A stretch of 64,000 nucleotides of DNA, taken from NCBI RefSeq assembly GCF_900182835.1, contig NZ_FXUB01000002.1, positions 186,001 to 250,000 of the forward strand, read 5' to 3'. The stretch is from Desulfurobacterium pacificum (GTDB taxonomy: Bacteria; Aquificota; Aquificia; Desulfurobacteriales; Desulfurobacteriaceae). The translations under genes were made by a program, and so were the position numbers. Shown here piece by piece: positions 1 through 8,570 of the stretch (positions are counted from its first letter, which is position 1; the number at the start of each line of letters is the position of its first letter). Under the pieces are notes generated by a model, which made no database searches, was not told the DNA's origin, and worked only from the letters and a program-made list of their open reading frames with translations.

Positions 1-1
1 T

Positions 2-2047
2 GCGAAACTCATACCTTCCGACGCAAAGTCTGTTGAAGAGGCAGTAGAGAAAGCACCGGAAATAAAAGAGCTAACAGAGAAAGATGAAACCATAAAGAAA
101 CTGATAGAAATTGCCAAAAGGCTTCAAGGGCTTGCCAGACAAACGGGAGTTCACGCAGCCGGTGTCGTTATAGCCCCCGAAACGCTTACGAATTTCATTC
201 CGTTAGCAAGAAGTAAGGACGGAGACGTTACTACTCAGTTTGACATGGGGCAGGTTGAAGCTTTAGGTCTGCTGAAAATGGACTTTTTAGGACTCAAAAC
301 GTTAACCATCATAGATAGAACCATCAGGCTAATTGAAGAAAGGCATGGAGTAAAGATAGAACCCACAAAACTGCCTTTAGATGATGAAAAGACGTTTAAG
401 TTGCTTCAGGAAGGAAACACCGTAGGAGTGTTCCAGCTTGAATCTCGCGGCATGAGAAACCTGATGAAACGCCTCAAGCCGTCAGTTTTTGAAGACATAA
501 TTGCTTTAGTTGCTCTTTACCGCCCCGGTCCCCTAAACTCCGGAATGGCAGAAAGTTACATAAAACGTAAGCACGGCGAAGAGGAAGTTGACTACATATT
601 CCCGGAACTTGAACCTGTTCTGAAAGAGACTTACGGGCTTTTCATCTATCAGGAACAGATAATGCAGATTGCCAACATCTTGGCAGGATACTCGTTAGGA
701 GAAGCTGACCTTCTCCGCCGTGCTATGGGTAAGAAGAAAAAAGAAATCATGGAAGAACAGCGGAATATATTTGTTACAAGGGCGGTTGAGAGAGGATATC
801 CGAGAGACAAGATAGAAAAACTATTTGACGATATAGCCAAATTCGCCGAATACGGATTTAACAAATCTCACTCTGCAGCTTACGGATTTTTAGCTTACGT
901 AACAGCTTACTTAAAAGCGCACTATCCAAAAGAGTTAATGACTGTAATGATGTCTATTGACTACGATAAAACTGATGAAATCGTGAAGTTAATGAAAGAC
1001 TGCAGAGAAAACGGCATTCCTGTATATCCGCCGGATGTAAACAGAAGTAACGCCATGTTCTCTATTGAAGGGGAAGGAATAAGGTTTGGACTCGCCGGTA
1101 TAAAGGGAGTGGGAGAGAAAGCAGCGCAACACATCGTAGAGGTAAGAGAAAAAGAAGGTGCATTTAAAGATATCTACGATTTCTGCGAAAAGGTTGACCT
1201 GAAGGTTGTAAACAGAAAGGTAATAGAGTCGCTAATAAAAGCTGGCGCCTTTGATTCAACAGGAATCAGTAGAGCCGCCAATTTGGAGGTGTTAGATAAA
1301 GCAATGTCTGCCGCACAGAGCATACAGAAATCCAAAAGCAAAGGTCTTATGAGCCTATTTGGAGATGAAGTATCTGTAGTAAACAAAGAAATTCCTGAAG
1401 TGGAAGAGTGGCCTGAAAGGATAAAACTTGAGTATGAAAGACAATCCATAGGCTTTTACCTGTCAGGACATCCTCTCCTTGAATACAAGGATTTCATAAA
1501 GTTTGGATTTAACTCAACAGCCGAAAAGGAAGAGTGGAAAGACGACCAGGAAGTTAGGTTGGTTGGAGCTATCACAGAAGTGAAAACGCGAAGAACCCAG
1601 AGAGGAGAGCTTTGGGCAAACGTTGAACTCTCAGATATGGATGGAACGGTAAACGTTTTGGTATTTCCCAACGTATTTAAAGAAACAATGGAACTTTTAA
1701 CGGAAGGAAATGTAGTCGTAATTGAAGGAAGCGTAAGGGAGGAAGAGGAAAGCAAATCGGTAATTGCAAAGAACGTAGAACCTTTAAATAGACAAGTATT
1801 TGAAAAGGTCAACCAGGTTGTTCTTAAACTGACCGATGAGGAGCTTACGGACAACTTCCTTGAAGAACTGAAGAAAACGCTGGAAAAGCTTTCCAGCCCA
1901 AACGGAAAACCGGTAGTTTTAGAAATGAAACTAAGAGATTGTTTTGTAAAATTGCAACTACACCCTGAGTTTTCGTTACCTATTGAAACACAGGTATTTA
2001 GCGAATTAGGGAAAATTTTACCAAGAGAAAGAATAAGTGTTGCTTGA
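2..2047 (+). CDS. dnaE: DNA polymerase III subunit alpha, 3' part (cut by window edge)
   Basis: Replicative C-family DNA polymerase. The reading frame is open from base 2 to the TGA at 2045-2047, so about 681 C-terminal residues are visible and the start lies outside the window; the ATG at 245 is internal. The fragment opens inside the palm/fingers region with the family hallmark RQTGVHAAGVVIAP, followed by DFLGLKTL, ALYRPGPL and the YQEQIM and FNKSHSAAYG blocks. A helix-hairpin-helix region (FGLAGIKGVGEKAA) and a C-terminal OB fold (VRLVGAITEVKTRRT) follow in the usual order. No PolC-type features are seen. accA starts 9 bases after the stop, so the two are probably co-transcribed. Confidence 0.97.
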   Translation, partial: AKLIPSDAKSVEEAVEKAPEIKELTEKDETIKKLIEIAKRLQGLARQTGVHAAGVVIAPETLTNFIPLARSKDGDVTTQFDMGQVEALGLLKMDFLGLKTLTIIDRTIRLIEERHGVKIEPTKLPLDDEKTFKLLQEGNTVGVFQLESRGMRNLMKRLKPSVFEDIIALVALYRPGPLNSGMAESYIKRKHGEEEVDYIFPELEPVLKETYGLFIYQEQIMQIANILAGYSLGEADLLRRAMGKKKKEIMEEQRNIFVTRAVERGYPRDKIEKLFDDIAKFAEYGFNKSHSAAYGFLAYVTAYLKAHYPKELMTVMMSIDYDKTDEIVKLMKDCRENGIPVYPPDVNRSNAMFSIEGEGIRFGLAGIKGVGEKAAQHIVEVREKEGAFKDIYDFCEKVDLKVVNRKVIESLIKAGAFDSTGISRAANLEVLDKAMSAAQSIQKSKSKGLMSLFGDEVSVVNKEIPEVEEWPERIKLEYERQSIGFYLSGHPLLEYKDFIKFGFNSTAEKEEWKDDQEVRLVGAITEVKTRRTQRGELWANVELSDMDGTVNVLVFPNVFKETMELLTEGNVVVIEGSVREEEESKSVIAKNVEPLNRQVFEKVNQVVLKLTDEELTDNFLEELKKTLEKLSSPNGKPVVLEMKLRDCFVKLQLHPEFSLPIETQVFSELGKILPRERISVA

Positions 2048-2056
2048 GGTTGAAAG

Positions 2057-2989
2057 ATGAGCGCGTTATTTGAATTTGAAAAGCAGGTGGATAGATTAAG
2101 AAGAAAGATTGAGGAACTGAAGTCTATGGAGAAGTTTGAGCCAGCGGTTATTGAGGAGATAGAAAAAAAGTTTCAGAAGAAAATAAAAGAGTTCTACGAA
2201 AACCTTGAAGCCTGGGATAGGGTTCAAATAGCAAGACATCCAGATAGACCACATTCTATTGATTTTATAAGAGCTACTTTCAAAGATTTCGTTGAGCTTC
2301 ACGGAGATAGACACTGCGGAGATGGAAAAGCAATAATTGCAGGCTTTGCAAAATTTGAGGGAATCCCTGTCTGCGTGATAGCACAGGAAAAAGGTAGAGA
2401 CACAAAAGAGAAAATAGCAAGAAATTTCGGAATGCCCGTTCCTGAAGATTATAGAAAAGCTTTAAGAGTTATGAAGTTAGCAGAAAAGGTTGGGAAACCG
2501 ATAATTACCCTTGTTGATACGCCGGGGGCTTTTCCTGGGATAGAGGCAGAAGAGAAAGGGCAGTCGGAAGCCATAGCAAGAAACCTTTACGAAATGGCAA
2601 AGTTAACAGTTCCTGTAGTAAGCGTGGTAATAGGAGAAGGCGGTTCAGGAGGAGCTTTGGCTATAAGCGTTGCTAACAGGCTTTTAATGTTTGAAAACGC
2701 CATTTACTCTGTTATCTCTCCGGAAGGTTGCGCCGCTATTTTGTGGCAGTCGCAGGATAAAGTTAAAGAGGCGGCTAAAGCGCTAAAGTTAACGGCTAAG
2801 GATTTACTTGAGTTGGGAATAATTGATGAAATCATTCCTGAACCGTTAGAAGGTGCACACAGGGATTGGGATACAACGTTTAAGAACTTTAAAACTTACG
2901 TGAAGAAGCATCTTGACGAACTGATGAGACTCTCCGGCAAAGAGCTTAGAGAAGATAGATACGCAAAGTTTAGAAGGATAGGAATTTAA
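2057..2989 (+). CDS. accA: acetyl-CoA carboxylase carboxyltransferase subunit alpha
   Basis: Alpha subunit of the carboxyltransferase that moves the carboxyl group from biotin to acetyl-CoA, the first step of fatty acid synthesis. The 310 residues match the usual AccA length: an N-terminal helical region (1-60), then the crotonase-fold core with GDRHCGDGKAI, VDTPGAFPG and GEGGSGGALAI, and the C-terminal ISPEGCAAILW block. The ATG follows the dnaE stop closely. The 3' end overlaps the convergent carbonic anhydrase gene by four bases. The carboxylase partner genes are not in this window. Confidence 0.97.
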   Translation: MSALFEFEKQVDRLRRKIEELKSMEKFEPAVIEEIEKKFQKKIKEFYENLEAWDRVQIARHPDRPHSIDFIRATFKDFVELHGDRHCGDGKAIIAGFAKFEGIPVCVIAQEKGRDTKEKIARNFGMPVPEDYRKALRVMKLAEKVGKPIITLVDTPGAFPGIEAEEKGQSEAIARNLYEMAKLTVPVVSVVIGEGGSGGALAISVANRLLMFENAIYSVISPEGCAAILWQSQDKVKEAAKALKLTAKDLLELGIIDEIIPEPLEGAHRDWDTTFKNFKTYVKKHLDELMRLSGKELREDRYAKFRRIGI

Positions 2990-3636
2990 GGAATAACCTT
3001 TTCAAGAGGCAGGTTGGAGAGGAGGGGATTTTTCCTTATTCTCTTAGGATTTTTATCGCCGTTCAGATTTACAATTAAGATTCTTCCATAACCTTTACCG
3101 TAATAGTTGGCAAAATCATAAACAGCCCCAACAACGGCAAGCCTGTTCCTTTTTATTAAAACGCCGTACCTTTCAACGGCAATTCTTACCTGCCAGTGAA
3201 CGTTTTCTTCTACAGCCATCAACCAATCCTTTTCAAAGTCTCCTGTTCTCTCTACTCTTGAAACGGGAATGCACAAGTGGTCAAGCTCATGCCTGATACT
3301 CATAGATTCATCTTCATAACCTTCTAAAAAGGTTTTTATCGCCCCACAATGAACGTGACCTAAAATGAGAAGAACTGGTGTCCTAAGGTGAAAAACGCCG
3401 TAATCAACAGAACCAACGTTGTTCTCAATCTGATTTCCTATGTTTCTTATGACAAAAACGTTATTTATCAACTCGCTTGAAAAAATACTGGGTTGAACTC
3501 TCGCATCAGAACAGGTTACAAGCGTTATCAGAGGTTTTTGTTCGTGAATGTGAGTTTCAAAGAAATCTTTACCTTTAGAAGAAACAAACTCATCGTTTTC
3601 GGAAAATATGCTTTCAATAACGGTTTTGGGAGTCAT
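2986..3636 (-). CDS. beta-class carbonic anhydrase
   Basis: Interconverts CO2 and bicarbonate; in an autotroph it would supply inorganic carbon to carboxylases, and it lies beside accA. The zinc-site pattern is complete: CSDAR (Cys, Asp, Arg) and the downstream HVHCG (His-x2-Cys). The frame stays open to an ATG at 3702 with no ribosome binding site. I prefer the ATG at 3636, which has a GGGGGAAG stretch just upstream and gives 216 residues of typical length. The longer form would add 22 residues that look unlike the family. Convergent with accA. Confidence 0.9.
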   Translation of the reverse strand: MTPKTVIESIFSENDEFVSSKGKDFFETHIHEQKPLITLVTCSDARVQPSIFSSELINNVFVIRNIGNQIENNVGSVDYGVFHLRTPVLLILGHVHCGAIKTFLEGYEDESMSIRHELDHLCIPVSRVERTGDFEKDWLMAVEENVHWQVRIAVERYGVLIKRNRLAVVGAVYDFANYYGKGYGRILIVNLNGDKNPKRIRKNPLLSNLPLEKVIP

Positions 3637-3741
3637 AGCTTCCCCCACTTCTTTAGTAAAGTATTGTAACAGAAACAACCCCTTTCTTTGTAAGGCAGAC
3701 ATTTATAAATTTATGGATATATATATTCCCGGAGGGAACCT

Positions 3742-4524
3742 ATGAAAGAAAGACTATTCAAAATAGTACTCCTATTTGGGATACTCCTTACGTCTGCTGA
3801 ATTTATTTCCAACCTACTCCACAAAAGCATCTGTTCAACGGAAGGGTGCAGGATAGTCGCCGAAAGCGTTCGCTTTTCCGACGCAGTAATCGTTTTAGTA
3901 GGACTTTTAGTTTTTTTAGCAATTTTTCTTTTATCTCTCTGTAAAAAAGAGGTGTGCCAGAAACTTATAGATGCCTTACTTATAACAGCCTTAAGTGCGG
4001 AAGGTGTTTTCGTTGGATACCAACTCTTCAGGGTAAAAACCATATGTATATTCTGCATTACAGTATTTCTAACCTTTGTAGTTCTTACTTTAATAAGGAG
4101 TATAGAAAGAAGATTTGTTCTTACCGGTTTCTTAACCTTCGTCAGTGTCTTGTTCGTGATGTTTATGCTTAAACCTGCAGGAACAAACAATGTAAGCTTT
4201 AGTGCTACTTATACGATAATTTACAAAGAAGGATGTCCCCACTGCGAAAAAGTTATGAAGGAAGCCGAAGAAAAAGGTGTAAAGCTTGAAAAATTAAACG
4301 CCCAAAAGTGCATCTCATTCCTTAAAAGCCTAAACATAAAGGAAGTTCCTGTTTTAGTAGTTAATAAGAAAGCAGAAAAAATCATAGTAATAGGGGATAA
4401 AAACATAGAAGATTTCCTTTTTAAAGGGAACGAAGAGGAAAACACTACAATAGAAGAGAATTCACTTTCTGGATTCTGCCCGATAGACAGCGATATAACA
4501 AACTGCACGGACGACGCAAAATGA
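3742..4524 (+). CDS. VKOR-family disulfide oxidoreductase fused to a thioredoxin-like domain
   Basis: Probable membrane enzyme that drives disulfide formation in exported proteins, the bacterial VKOR counterpart of DsbB. The first ~145 residues have four or five hydrophobic segments. A loop cysteine pair (CSTEGC, residues 31 and 36) and a membrane CxxC (CIFC, residues 102-105) fit the VKOR electron path. A soluble C-terminal domain carries a thioredoxin-type CPHC (165-168) and a cis-Pro region (EVPVL). Fusion of VKOR to its redox partner is known in other bacteria. The SD is GGAGGG before the ATG. The stop overlaps the gmhB start (ATGA). The cysteine-rich lipoproteins at 29.8-33.1 kb are plausible clients (inference). 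Confidence 0.8.
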   Translation: MKERLFKIVLLFGILLTSAEFISNLLHKSICSTEGCRIVAESVRFSDAVIVLVGLLVFLAIFLLSLCKKEVCQKLIDALLITALSAEGVFVGYQLFRVKTICIFCITVFLTFVVLTLIRSIERRFVLTGFLTFVSVLFVMFMLKPAGTNNVSFSATYTIIYKEGCPHCEKVMKEAEEKGVKLEKLNAQKCISFLKSLNIKEVPVLVVNKKAEKIIVIGDKNIEDFLFKGNEEENTTIEENSLSGFCPIDSDITNCTDDAK

Positions 4525-5021
4525 AAAAAGCTGCGTTTTTAGATAGGGATAATACCCTTATTCATGACCCGGGATACATACACGAGCCGGAGAAAGTAAT
4601 TTTGCTTGAGGGCGTTGGTGAAGGATTAAAACTACTGAAAGACAACGGATACCTCCTCATAGTAGTAAGCAACCAATCTGGAATTGGCAGGGGATACTTT
4701 GAAGAGAAAGACTTTTGGGCAGTAAACAATAAACTACAGGAGCTATTAAAACCGTTTAACGTTCAGATAGACGCTTTTTACTTCTGCCCACATAAACCAG
4801 ACGATAACTGCACCTGCCGTAAGCCTAAAATAGAGCTTGCATTAAAAGCAGCTAAAGAGATAGGCATAGACCTTAAAAGCAGCGTGATGATAGGTGATAA
4901 AGATTCAGACGTTGAATTTGGTTTTAAAGCTGGAATGAAGTGTAGTTTAAAAGTGGGGAGTTACCCTTTTGACAACTTTTTAAAAGCAGCACAGTTTGTA
5001 GTGGAATTTTTTAAGAATTAA
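4521..5021 (+). CDS. gmhB: D-glycero-beta-D-manno-heptose-1,7-bisphosphate 7-phosphatase
   Basis: HAD-superfamily phosphatase that removes the 7-phosphate from heptose bisphosphate during ADP-heptose synthesis for the LPS core. The 166 residues contain the catalytic DRDNTL motif near the N terminus, the SNQSGIGRG motif II, the GmhB-specific zinc loop (CPHKPDDNCTCRKP) and motif IV (GDKDSDV). Histidinol-phosphate phosphatases are related, but length and zinc loop favour GmhB. It is translationally coupled to the VKOR gene by a 4-base overlap. It fits the LPS-type glycosyltransferases at 39.4-42.2 kb. Confidence 0.9.
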   Translation: MKKAAFLDRDNTLIHDPGYIHEPEKVILLEGVGEGLKLLKDNGYLLIVVSNQSGIGRGYFEEKDFWAVNNKLQELLKPFNVQIDAFYFCPHKPDDNCTCRKPKIELALKAAKEIGIDLKSSVMIGDKDSDVEFGFKAGMKCSLKVGSYPFDNFLKAAQFVVEFFKN

Positions 5022-5113
5022 TGCTGAACTTTAGGAGTAGTCTTCAAAGCAGGTAGGGCTAAAGCTAATAAAAATGCCAATACTAATAGAAACGCTAAAA
5101 TTGCTTCAATCAT
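5018..5113 (-). CDS. tiny hydrophobic single-helix protein (31 aa)
   Basis: A short reading frame beginning ATG ATT GAA and ending CAG CAT TAA. The product is almost one continuous hydrophobic helix (residues 3-21, Ala/Leu-rich) with a short polar tail (KTTPKVQH). A GGAGG ribosome binding site lies about eight bases upstream, inside the end of the preceding gene. The start codon overlaps that gene's stop (ATGATTGA), a typical translational coupling. The last bases overlap the end of gmhB on the other strand by four. Function unknown. Confidence 0.55.
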   Translation of the reverse strand: MIEAILAFLLVLAFLLALALPALKTTPKVQH

Positions 5114-5315
5114 CGCTATCCTCCGCCAAAAGTTTATATCTTAGATTTAACTTATATGAAATAGCCATCCCTGTAACACTTAGTATAGCTCCCAATATAT
5201 TCCAGAAATTAATGCCTTCTGTTTTAAGAGAACTTACAGTTGCACCTATTAGAAGAACGGATACAGTAAAAGCTTTTCCAAACAAGTCTTTATAATAGTC
5301 ATATTTCCTGCTCAT
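5106..5315 (-). CDS. small two-helix membrane protein, hypothetical (69 aa)
   Basis: Not recognised. Residues about 12-30 and 35-53 are hydrophobic, with basic residues between and after, suggesting a helical hairpin in the inner membrane and an acidic tail (LLAEDSDD). It is coupled to the 31-residue hydrophobic gene downstream. A -10-like TATAAT on the minus strand (5328-5323) would place the transcript start at the ATG, and no ribosome binding site is visible. The mRNA may therefore be leaderless. Confidence 0.6.
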   Translation of the reverse strand: MSRKYDYYKDLFGKAFTVSVLLIGATVSSLKTEGINFWNILGAILSVTGMAISYKLNLRYKLLAEDSDD

Positions 5316-5391
5316 AGTTTTGATTATATACCATTTAGGTTCCGCATTTTGCTAACATACCAATCTCAAAATCAACATTTAATGTTGAAAG

Positions 5392-6564
5392 ATGGTTAAG
5401 CTATATACAAAGATAAAGCAAAAACCAGAAGATTTTGTAGTAGAAGAACTGCCAATTTTAGAACCTAAAGAAAGCGGCAACTTTTATCTATTAAAACTTC
5501 ACAAATCCAACACATCTACTTTAGAAGCCGTAAGGATTCTATCCCGATTTTTAAAGATTCCCCTAAAAGAAATAGGGTTTGCAGGACTGAAGGATAAATT
5601 TGCAGTCACAACGCAGTATTTAACGATTCCTGACTCTTATACCGTTGAAAGCTGCTGCTTTGGAATAAAAAACAATCGGTGGGTAAGAAAAGAAACTGTT
5701 AACGTAGGGAAAGAAACAGGTTTTTGCGTTGAAATTTTAGGCAAGGTAAATAGAAAACTGAATTTAGGAGATTTGAAGGGAAACAGGTTTACGATAACCG
5801 TAAGAAATTTTGAAAAAAATCTAAGAGGAAAGTTTTACCGGAACCTTGAAATAGTTAAATCCTACGGCTTTCCAAACTATTTTGGTGAACAGAGATTTGG
5901 AAGCGTAAAGAGCAGAGATGATTTCGTTCTAAGATACATTCTAAAAGGAGACTTTGACGGCGCTTTGAGAAGTTACTTTTTTGGAAAATCCACCGTTGAC
6001 TACTGGGGTGACTGGAAAAAGCTATACAAAACCCTCTCACCTGCCCTTGAAGAGTATGAAAAAGACCTAATAAAAGGGTTAATGAGAGGGCTGCCAGCCG
6101 AAAAAGCGTTCAGGATACTGCCCAAAAACGTCCGCTTAATGTTTAACTTTGCATTTCAGAGCTTTCTGTGGAATGAAACGTTAAGAGAATACGTTGAAAT
6201 GAAATACCCCTTTGTAAGAATTCCCTTTATAAACAACTGGAAACTCTCATACTACCTGAAGGTTCACGATTTCAAGCACTTAGAAAAGTTAGAAATACCT
6301 TACACCGGTCACGTTTACAAACCTGAAGACCCCAAACTGAAGAAAGTGATGAAAAAGGTATTCAAGAAATACGGCGTGAAAGAAGAGTGGTTTGATAAAG
6401 AAACAGCAGGAATGGTGGTAATGACAGATGGACTGAGAAAGGCAATCGTAAAGCCTGAAGATTTCCGCATTTTAGAGAAGACGAAAAAGCACGTTAAACT
6501 GCAGTTTACCCTCCCTCCCGGTTCCTACGCAACAGTTTTACTAAGATTCCTCATTAAAGGGTAG
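5392..6564 (+). CDS. truD: tRNA pseudouridine(13) synthase
   Basis: Converts U13 of tRNAs to pseudouridine. The 390 residues match the TruD family: N-terminal KPEDFVVEEL, the catalytic aspartate in GFAGLKDKFAVTTQY (Asp about 68) and the NYFGEQRFG block near residue 160. The C-terminal half contains the family-specific insertion domain and ends with PPGSYATVLLR. The ATG at 5392 is preceded only by a weak TTGAAAG. The end overlaps the convergent HDOD gene by 11 bases. Confidence 0.95.
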   Translation: MVKLYTKIKQKPEDFVVEELPILEPKESGNFYLLKLHKSNTSTLEAVRILSRFLKIPLKEIGFAGLKDKFAVTTQYLTIPDSYTVESCCFGIKNNRWVRKETVNVGKETGFCVEILGKVNRKLNLGDLKGNRFTITVRNFEKNLRGKFYRNLEIVKSYGFPNYFGEQRFGSVKSRDDFVLRYILKGDFDGALRSYFFGKSTVDYWGDWKKLYKTLSPALEEYEKDLIKGLMRGLPAEKAFRILPKNVRLMFNFAFQSFLWNETLREYVEMKYPFVRIPFINNWKLSYYLKVHDFKHLEKLEIPYTGHVYKPEDPKLKKVMKKVFKKYGVKEEWFDKETAGMVVMTDGLRKAIVKPEDFRILEKTKKHVKLQFTLPPGSYATVLLRFLIKG

Positions 6565-7204
6565 AAAGAATGTTCTGAGCCTTATCTTCAGCAGAAAGGC
6601 ATATTTCCACCAGTTCCTCTTTTGTAAACATGGAAAACTCTTCTGGAATGTTAACGTTCTTTCCTGAAGTTAAATCGCCGCAAAGCTCCATCAGTTTTTT
6701 CCCTAATCTCTTAATTTTCCCCAACTTGCTGTTATCGTCCAACAAGCCGTTTATTACGTACTCTGAAACGCCAGCTTTCTCAAGAATTTCTCTTATCTCT
6801 TCACCAATTTCATCTTTTACCGGGTCTAAAATCCCCACCATGTAAGCCTCATCGGAATGTTCAGGAAGGAGTTTTTCCGCCAATCCTCTAAGGAGATAGG
6901 CAAACTTTATAGTATTTTTCATCTCATCGCGACTCTTAGTTTTCAGAAATGAAGAAGTAAGGAGAACGAATATGTAGTCTTTAAGGTTCTTATATCCTAA
7001 ATAAGCAACCGTCTGAACGATAGACTTTATCTCCTTTCTGAGACCGAAAAAGGGGGAATTGATAAACTTTAAAAGCCTTGCAGAAAGGTTTGGGTCAAGG
7101 CTTATTATTTGAGCTATCTCGTTAAGTTCTTCCCCTTCTATTAAACCTTTTATAAGCCTGAGCATCACTTCTCGGTTGAGTTCAAGCCTATCTAAGTTGG
7201 ACAT
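6554..7204 (-). CDS. HDOD-domain protein
   Basis: A HDOD domain is an HD-like helical fold lacking metal-dependent phosphohydrolase residues, usually part of signalling or regulatory proteins. Here it stands nearly alone (216 residues) with the typical IAQIISLDPNLSARLLKFINSPFFGLR segment and the following TVAYLGYKNL, and no receiver or catalytic domain is attached. The open frame runs up to 7339, but the ATG at 7204 has a strong GGAGGAGAGG ribosome binding site. The extra upstream codons overlap rsmB and look artefactual. It lies 31 bases downstream of rsmB in the same direction. Confidence 0.85.
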   Translation of the reverse strand: MSNLDRLELNREVMLRLIKGLIEGEELNEIAQIISLDPNLSARLLKFINSPFFGLRKEIKSIVQTVAYLGYKNLKDYIFVLLTSSFLKTKSRDEMKNTIKFAYLLRGLAEKLLPEHSDEAYMVGILDPVKDEIGEEIREILEKAGVSEYVINGLLDDNSKLGKIKRLGKKLMELCGDLTSGKNVNIPEEFSMFTKEELVEICLSAEDKAQNILSTL

Positions 7205-7235
7205 CCTCTCCTCCCTCTTTTGCGTAGTAGAGTAA

Positions 7236-8570
7236 TTATACATTCCAGCGGGTATAGAAAAATCCGTCCATGCCATCTCTATAGGGGAAAACCCGCAAAA
7301 CGTTAGAGTCAGGGTAGAGGAAATTCTTGACTTCTTCAAACGGTTGAGGCTTCAAGTTAAGGTTTTTAAAAAGCGCTACATGGGCTTCCCCCTCCTCTTT
7401 CTCCAAAGAACAAACGCTAAAAAGTAAAACGCCACCAGGTTTTAAAAGTTTAACTGCCGACTTTATCAATTCTCTTTGAATGGAAGCGTTGGTTTTAATC
7501 AAAGATAAACTTTTGTTCCACTTGCCTTCAGGGTGACGCCTGATAACGCCTGTTGCGCTGCATGGAGCGTCAATGAGTATCCTGTCAAAGCTATTCTTAT
7601 GCTTTTCAATGAAGGACCTATCTTTTGAAATGTCGGTAATAACAGGTTTAACGTTCTTAACGCCAAGCTTCTTGCAGTTTTCTTTTAAAAGTTCCATCCT
7701 ACTTTTGCTGACATCAACGGCGTAGATTTCCATCTCGTTTCCTGTAAGGGCAGCAATAGCGGTTGTCTTTCCTCCCGGAGCAGCGCCTACGTCCAATATT
7801 CTTTCGCCAGGTTTTGGCTGAAGCAGATACGCTGCAAGGTAAGAAGCAGGGTCCTGTATGTAGAAGAAACCACTTTCGTATCCAGGTAGCTCTTCAACTG
7901 CAACTCTACCTTTTATCCTGACCATCTCTTTCAGGAATGGATGCTGTTCAAAGCCAAAACCTTTATCTTCAAGGAGTTTTAAAAACTCACCTACATTTAT
8001 TTTGAGAGCGTTAACGCGAAGGTAGAGAGGAGCAACCTCGTTCAAACTCTCAAGCAAGCGTTCAAGGTTCTGTCCGTAAAAGTTGTGCCACCTCTTTACC
8101 ATCCAGGTTTCAAAAGAGTGGAAAACGGCAAGCCTTTCAATCGGGTCTCTTATTTCGTTAACGGCGCTTTTGTAGTCAAAATTTATCAATTTCTTTGAAA
8201 CGGCGTTGATAAAACCTGCAGCCTTTTTACCGGCAATTCTTTTAAAGGCTTCAACGGTTTCGTTGATTGCAGCGTAAGGGGGAATGCCGGTGAAGAACAA
8301 TTGATAAGCTGTAAGGCGGAGGGCGTTGCGGGTGGGGATTTTTTGCTTTGCAGGATTTTTACCGGTAGCTTTTTCAATAGAAAAGTCAAGAAGCCTTAAG
8401 AATCTAACTGTCCCAGAAGCAATCTCTCTCACAAAAGCCCTGTCAAGAGGCGGTAAGTCTTTAGTGTATTTGTCAAGAAACGGCTTAAAGCGTTTAAAGT
8501 TTTCTCTTTCAGTAAATATCAGGATTTTCAGAGCCAAAAATCTCGTCTTCCAGCCAGTCAACGTCGTCAA
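7236..8570 (-). CDS. rsmB: 16S rRNA (cytosine(967)-C(5))-methyltransferase
   Basis: Methylates C967 of 16S rRNA using S-adenosylmethionine. An N-terminal NusB-like RNA-binding domain (about 1-140) is followed by the Rossmann-type methyltransferase domain with DVGAAPGGKTTAIA, the DAPCSATG catalytic motif and the second cysteine in SVCSLEKEEGE. The 444 residues are full length. The ATG at 8570 overlaps the upstream kinase gene by 62 bases. A TTG about 33 bases further in (before ALKIL) would shorten the overlap and is an alternative start. Confidence 0.94.
   Translation of the reverse strand: MTTLTGWKTRFLALKILIFTERENFKRFKPFLDKYTKDLPPLDRAFVREIASGTVRFLRLLDFSIEKATGKNPAKQKIPTRNALRLTAYQLFFTGIPPYAAINETVEAFKRIAGKKAAGFINAVSKKLINFDYKSAVNEIRDPIERLAVFHSFETWMVKRWHNFYGQNLERLLESLNEVAPLYLRVNALKINVGEFLKLLEDKGFGFEQHPFLKEMVRIKGRVAVEELPGYESGFFYIQDPASYLAAYLLQPKPGERILDVGAAPGGKTTAIAALTGNEMEIYAVDVSKSRMELLKENCKKLGVKNVKPVITDISKDRSFIEKHKNSFDRILIDAPCSATGVIRRHPEGKWNKSLSLIKTNASIQRELIKSAVKLLKPGGVLLFSVCSLEKEEGEAHVALFKNLNLKPQPFEEVKNFLYPDSNVLRVFPYRDGMDGFFYTRWNV

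Noticed and set aside
245-2047. ATG at 245 as start of dnaE
   Set aside because: The same frame is open back to base 2 and encodes conserved DnaE sequence, so the gene is cut by the window edge and this ATG is internal.
7204-7339. N-terminal extension of the HDOD protein
   Set aside because: The extra 45 codons overlap the rsmB 3' end and the real ATG at 7204 has a strong ribosome binding site.
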